A stretch of 64,000 bases of DNA from Ruminococcus sp. (GTDB lineage: Bacteria; Bacillota; Clostridia; Oscillospirales; Ruminococcaceae). Under the pieces are notes generated by a model that ran no database searches, was not told the DNA's origin, and worked only from the letters and a program-made list of their open reading frames with translations. Position 1 is the stretch's first letter. Every line of letters begins with the position of its first letter. The translations under genes were made by a program, and so were the position numbers. Shown in pieces: positions 61,586-64,000 of the stretch. The stretch covers positions 62,001 through 126,000 of the forward strand of contig JAFYGE010000011.1 of assembly GCA_017543335.1 (NCBI GenBank). Reading direction: 5' to 3'.

Positions 61586-62616
61586 ATTATACTCCTTTCA
61601 AAATCAATCACTATATTTTTTTCTGCAATCGCTACAGTAACACCATTCATAGCACTTTTTCTAACAATTAGTTTGCCCCCACTACACCTTACAGCACTTC
61701 TTTCGCACACATTGTCAACACCGGTAATACTTTCCACAAAATCAGAACTTGTAAAATCACCATCAACTGTTTTCAACTTTTCAGCTGAAAATGTTGAAAA
61801 TTCGATTTCATTCTTTTGGCAATATTCTACTAATCCATGTTCGTTTTCCTTTAAGTCTATCGTAGCAATTTGTGATAATCTCCTGATATCGATTTCATTA
61901 TCTGAAAACACATTTTTTATTGCTTCATCAATATGTCGGCAACTCGTTCCTTTCTTGCAGCCTATTCCTACAACTATATTTTTAGGTATAAGTTTTAGTG
62001 TTATCTCAAACGGATTATAATCTTGATTATCACCAATATATAGCCCTATTCTACACTTCTTATCAAAGCTTATCTCACTTGGAATATTAACACAATTATA
62101 ATCAGTATCCAGTCCAATTATTTCACCATTTAGAATTGCCGATGCCATTTCTTTTGCTATTTTCAAGTCATCTATTATTAATTCATTTGCAACAGCAAAG
62201 CTATCCGGAGAAAAAACACGACCAATATCTGTTGCAGTAGTTACTATTGCTTCAGCTCCAATTTTTACAGCAATATATTTTGAAAAAGCATTTGCTCCGC
62301 CAATATGTCCAGATAAAATCGGTATCACATATTTTCCGTTATCATCAACAACTAAAACAGCCGGGTCAGTTTGTTTTGAAGCAATATACTTCGATATTGC
62401 TCTAACAGCTATTCCGCACGCACATACAAAAATAATAACACGACTTTGGGCAAACAATTTTCGAGTCAATTCGTTAATATCGTTAAACGCTTCAGAATCA
62501 TTGTCGCAATTCTTATAAAACGAATATCGACTTATCGAATCATCAGCAAGCTCATCAGCAATATACTTTGAAATTTCATTTCCCTTTTTAGTCACGGATA
62601 TAATTGATATGCTCAC
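61582..62616 (-). CDS. cbiG: Cobalt-precorrin-5A hydrolase
   Basis: 344 residues. Opens the lactone and releases acetaldehyde from C20. VFVCACGIAVRAISKYIASKQTDPAVLVVDDNGKYVIPILSGHIGGAN is the N-terminal family region (positions about 57-105); GIGCKKGTSCRHI starts the C-terminal domain. The start codon shares its first base with the cbiF stop. From this gene downstream to cbiC base composition drops. Confidence 0.94.
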   Translation of the reverse strand: MSISIISVTKKGNEISKYIADELADDSISRYSFYKNCDNDSEAFNDINELTRKLFAQSRVIIFVCACGIAVRAISKYIASKQTDPAVLVVDDNGKYVIPILSGHIGGANAFSKYIAVKIGAEAIVTTATDIGRVFSPDSFAVANELIIDDLKIAKEMASAILNGEIIGLDTDYNCVNIPSEISFDKKCRIGLYIGDNQDYNPFEITLKLIPKNIVVGIGCKKGTSCRHIDEAIKNVFSDNEIDIRRLSQIATIDLKENEHGLVEYCQKNEIEFSTFSAEKLKTVDGDFTSSDFVESITGVDNVCERSAVRCSGGKLIVRKSAMNGVTVAIAEKNIVIDFERSII

Positions 62617-63371
62617 TATTTTTCTGCCTTTCTGAATTCTGTTTCAAACGTCGGATCGTATAGTTTAGAGAATGAATATTCGTCACCAAGGAAATCTCCG
62701 ACAGCAATCAGTGCTGTCTTTTTTATATTGTTAGACCTTGCAGTCTCTGCAAGATTCGCTACTTTACATCTACAAATTTTCTCATCTTTCCATGTAGCTT
62801 TATACACTATTGCAGCAGGAGTTTCCGGCGAATATCCGCCTTTAATCAGCTTTTGTGAAAGCTCTTCAAGCATTCCTGTACTCAGGAAAATTATCATTGT
62901 AGCTCCATGTTCTGCAAGCTTTTCGATACTCTCTTTTTCCGGTACAGGAGTGCGTCCAGCCATACGTGTAAGGATAACTGTCTGCGATACATCAGGCAGT
63001 GTATACTCAGCTTTCAGGGACGACGCAGCTCCGCAAAAAGAGCTTACTCCCGGACATATATCATATTTTATTCCAAGTGAATCAAACCTATCGATTTGCT
63101 CTCTTATTGCTCCGTAAATACTGGGGTCACCAGTATGCAGTCTGACTGTTGTTTTACCTGCTTTTTCAGCATCAGCCACCACAGCTGTCACTTCATCCAG
63201 AGTCATTTCTGCACTGTTATATATTTCAGTGTTTTCTTTTGCATACATTAAAAGCTCAGGATTTACGAGTGATCCTGCGTATATCACTACGTCCGCCTGT
63301 TCAATAAGTCTCATTCCTCTGACGGTTATAAGGTCGGGAGCTCCGCATCCTGCACCAACTATATGTACCAT
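62616..63371 (-). CDS. cbiF: Cobalt-precorrin-4 C11-methyltransferase
   Basis: 251 residues. MVHIVGAGCGAPDLITVRGMRLIEQADVVIYAGSLVNPELL matches the CbiF/CobM N-terminus (positions 1-42); LHTGDPSIYGAIREQ and CPGVSSFCGAASSLKAEYTLP are the SAM and substrate regions. More GC-rich than cbiG. Directly abuts cbiD's stop. Confidence 0.95.
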   Translation of the reverse strand: MVHIVGAGCGAPDLITVRGMRLIEQADVVIYAGSLVNPELLMYAKENTEIYNSAEMTLDEVTAVVADAEKAGKTTVRLHTGDPSIYGAIREQIDRFDSLGIKYDICPGVSSFCGAASSLKAEYTLPDVSQTVILTRMAGRTPVPEKESIEKLAEHGATMIIFLSTGMLEELSQKLIKGGYSPETPAAIVYKATWKDEKICRCKVANLAETARSNNIKKTALIAVGDFLGDEYSFSKLYDPTFETEFRKAEK

Positions 63372-64000
63372 TTATTCCTCCGATATATGTTTTATAAGTT
63401 CATCCGCTTTGCTTGTTTTTAGGAGTATATTGTTCTTGGTTGAAAAAATAACAGCTCCTATTTCAACTTCATTATGAACTCTTGCAGCAATATAATGCTC
63501 AACTCTCTCTACAAGAACTTTAAACACAGCATCAGCAGCATTATTTTCTATAAGAATATCAATCGCCGCATCAGTTGTAACGCAGTCCAGCAGCCGTACA
63601 AGAATATCATTTGACACTCCAGCTGCAACGCCACATGATATAAGCGTCTCCATTCTTCCATCGGCATACGAAGAATGAGTATTCATAATTCCTGATCCAA
63701 GCTTCACAAGCTTTCCAATGTGACCAATAATTAGTATTCCCTTAAAACCTAAAGCAACACCTATATCGAATGCATCGCCAATAAAATTGCTGCAAGTCAC
63801 AGTTCTGTCGGAGAGCTTTTCATTTTTTAGTTTTATAAAGTCCTCACTGTAGTTGCCAACATTCAGCAGCAAATACTCGTGACCGTTAGCTTTTCGCATA
63901 TTTGCTTCTGTTCTTATGGTCTCAACTATTGCTGAGCTGCTCATCGGCTCGACTATACCAGTCGTTCCGATTACCGATATTCCACCTACTATCCCCATTC
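63372..64000 (-). CDS. cbiD: Cobalt-precorrin-5B C1-methyltransferase (partial, 5' end outside window)
   Basis: The last 209 or so codons of CbiD are visible; the true start lies beyond 64000. Full-length proteins are about 370 residues. GGISVIGTTGIVEPMSSSA, KGILIIGHIGKLVKLGSGIMNTHS and DGRMETLISCG are characteristic. It is the most upstream visible member of the cbi operon. Confidence 0.93.
   Translation of the reverse strand, partial: MGIVGGISVIGTTGIVEPMSSSAIVETIRTEANMRKANGHEYLLLNVGNYSEDFIKLKNEKLSDRTVTCSNFIGDAFDIGVALGFKGILIIGHIGKLVKLGSGIMNTHSSYADGRMETLISCGVAAGVSNDILVRLLDCVTTDAAIDILIENNAADAVFKVLVERVEHYIAARVHNEVEIGAVIFSTKNNILLKTSKADELIKHISEE

Overview
The window looks like a chromosomal segment of a moderately AT-rich, Gram-positive anaerobe of the Ruminococcus group (Clostridia/Oscillospiraceae), most like a cellulosome-forming species such as R. 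flavefaciens. The evidence is two dockerin-tagged secreted polysaccharidases (GH26 and GH9) carrying the ruminococcal dockerin signature, a third dockerin protein, many lipoproteins and single-membrane surface proteins, a SpoIIR homologue, an anaerobic (cobalt-early) corrin pathway, and TTGACA-17-TATAAT promoters with GGAGG ribosome sites. This is inference from content; no rRNA gene is present to confirm it.

Layout. 1-162 is the truncated start of a response regulator. 0.4-6.5 kb: efp with a zinc-ribbon protein, pepP-aroQ-yqeG, rpsU with a long leader, leuS. 6.5-24.2 kb is a long co-directional (minus strand) housekeeping block whose genes often overlap: trmH-type methylase, dprA, topA, trmFO, plsX, rnc, radical SAM gene, smc, ftsY, rdgB, yhbY, fused nadD-yqeK, an LCP ligase, rsfS, a membrane protein and leuS. 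24.2-25.6 kb is infC-rpmI-rplT with an L20-type attenuator and an AUU start for infC. 25.7-26.3 kb is spoIIR, followed by an unexplained nest of inverted repeats (26.36-26.49 kb).

The plus strand then takes over: an LRR protein, the GH26 mannanase and GH9 cellulase with near-identical dockerin first repeats, ftsH, mtnN with a dockerin protein of a different class, then (after a minus-strand Thr-rich lipoprotein) thyX, a DUF2156 protein, a DJ-1 protein, 5-formyl-THF cyclo-ligase, mltG and a U32 protease. A minus-strand tRNA operon (Val-Asp-Gly-Cys) with tandem promoters lies at 43.1-43.6 kb. Next come a second SpoU methylase, a Thr/Pro-rich SGNH hydrolase, an SdpI-like protein, a MATE pump, and an ACT regulator with homoserine dehydrogenase.

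From 49.8 kb to the end everything is on the minus strand and concerns corrinoids. The biosynthetic run cbiD-cbiF-cbiG-cbiH-cbiJ-cbiET-cbiA-cbiP-cbiC is translationally coupled throughout and its central part is visibly more AT-rich than its surroundings. It is followed by a promoter and a cobalamin riboswitch that control a second operon: a CbiK-type chelatase that carries a lipoprotein signal, a two-repeat lipoprotein, and a FecCD/BtuCD-type ABC importer whose ATPase carries an extra C-terminal domain. The surface-exposed chelatase plus binding lipoprotein plus importer under B12 control is the most system-like unexplained module here; the other notable oddities are FtsY with its acidic membrane-targeting region moved to the C-terminus, and the structured element upstream of spoIIR.
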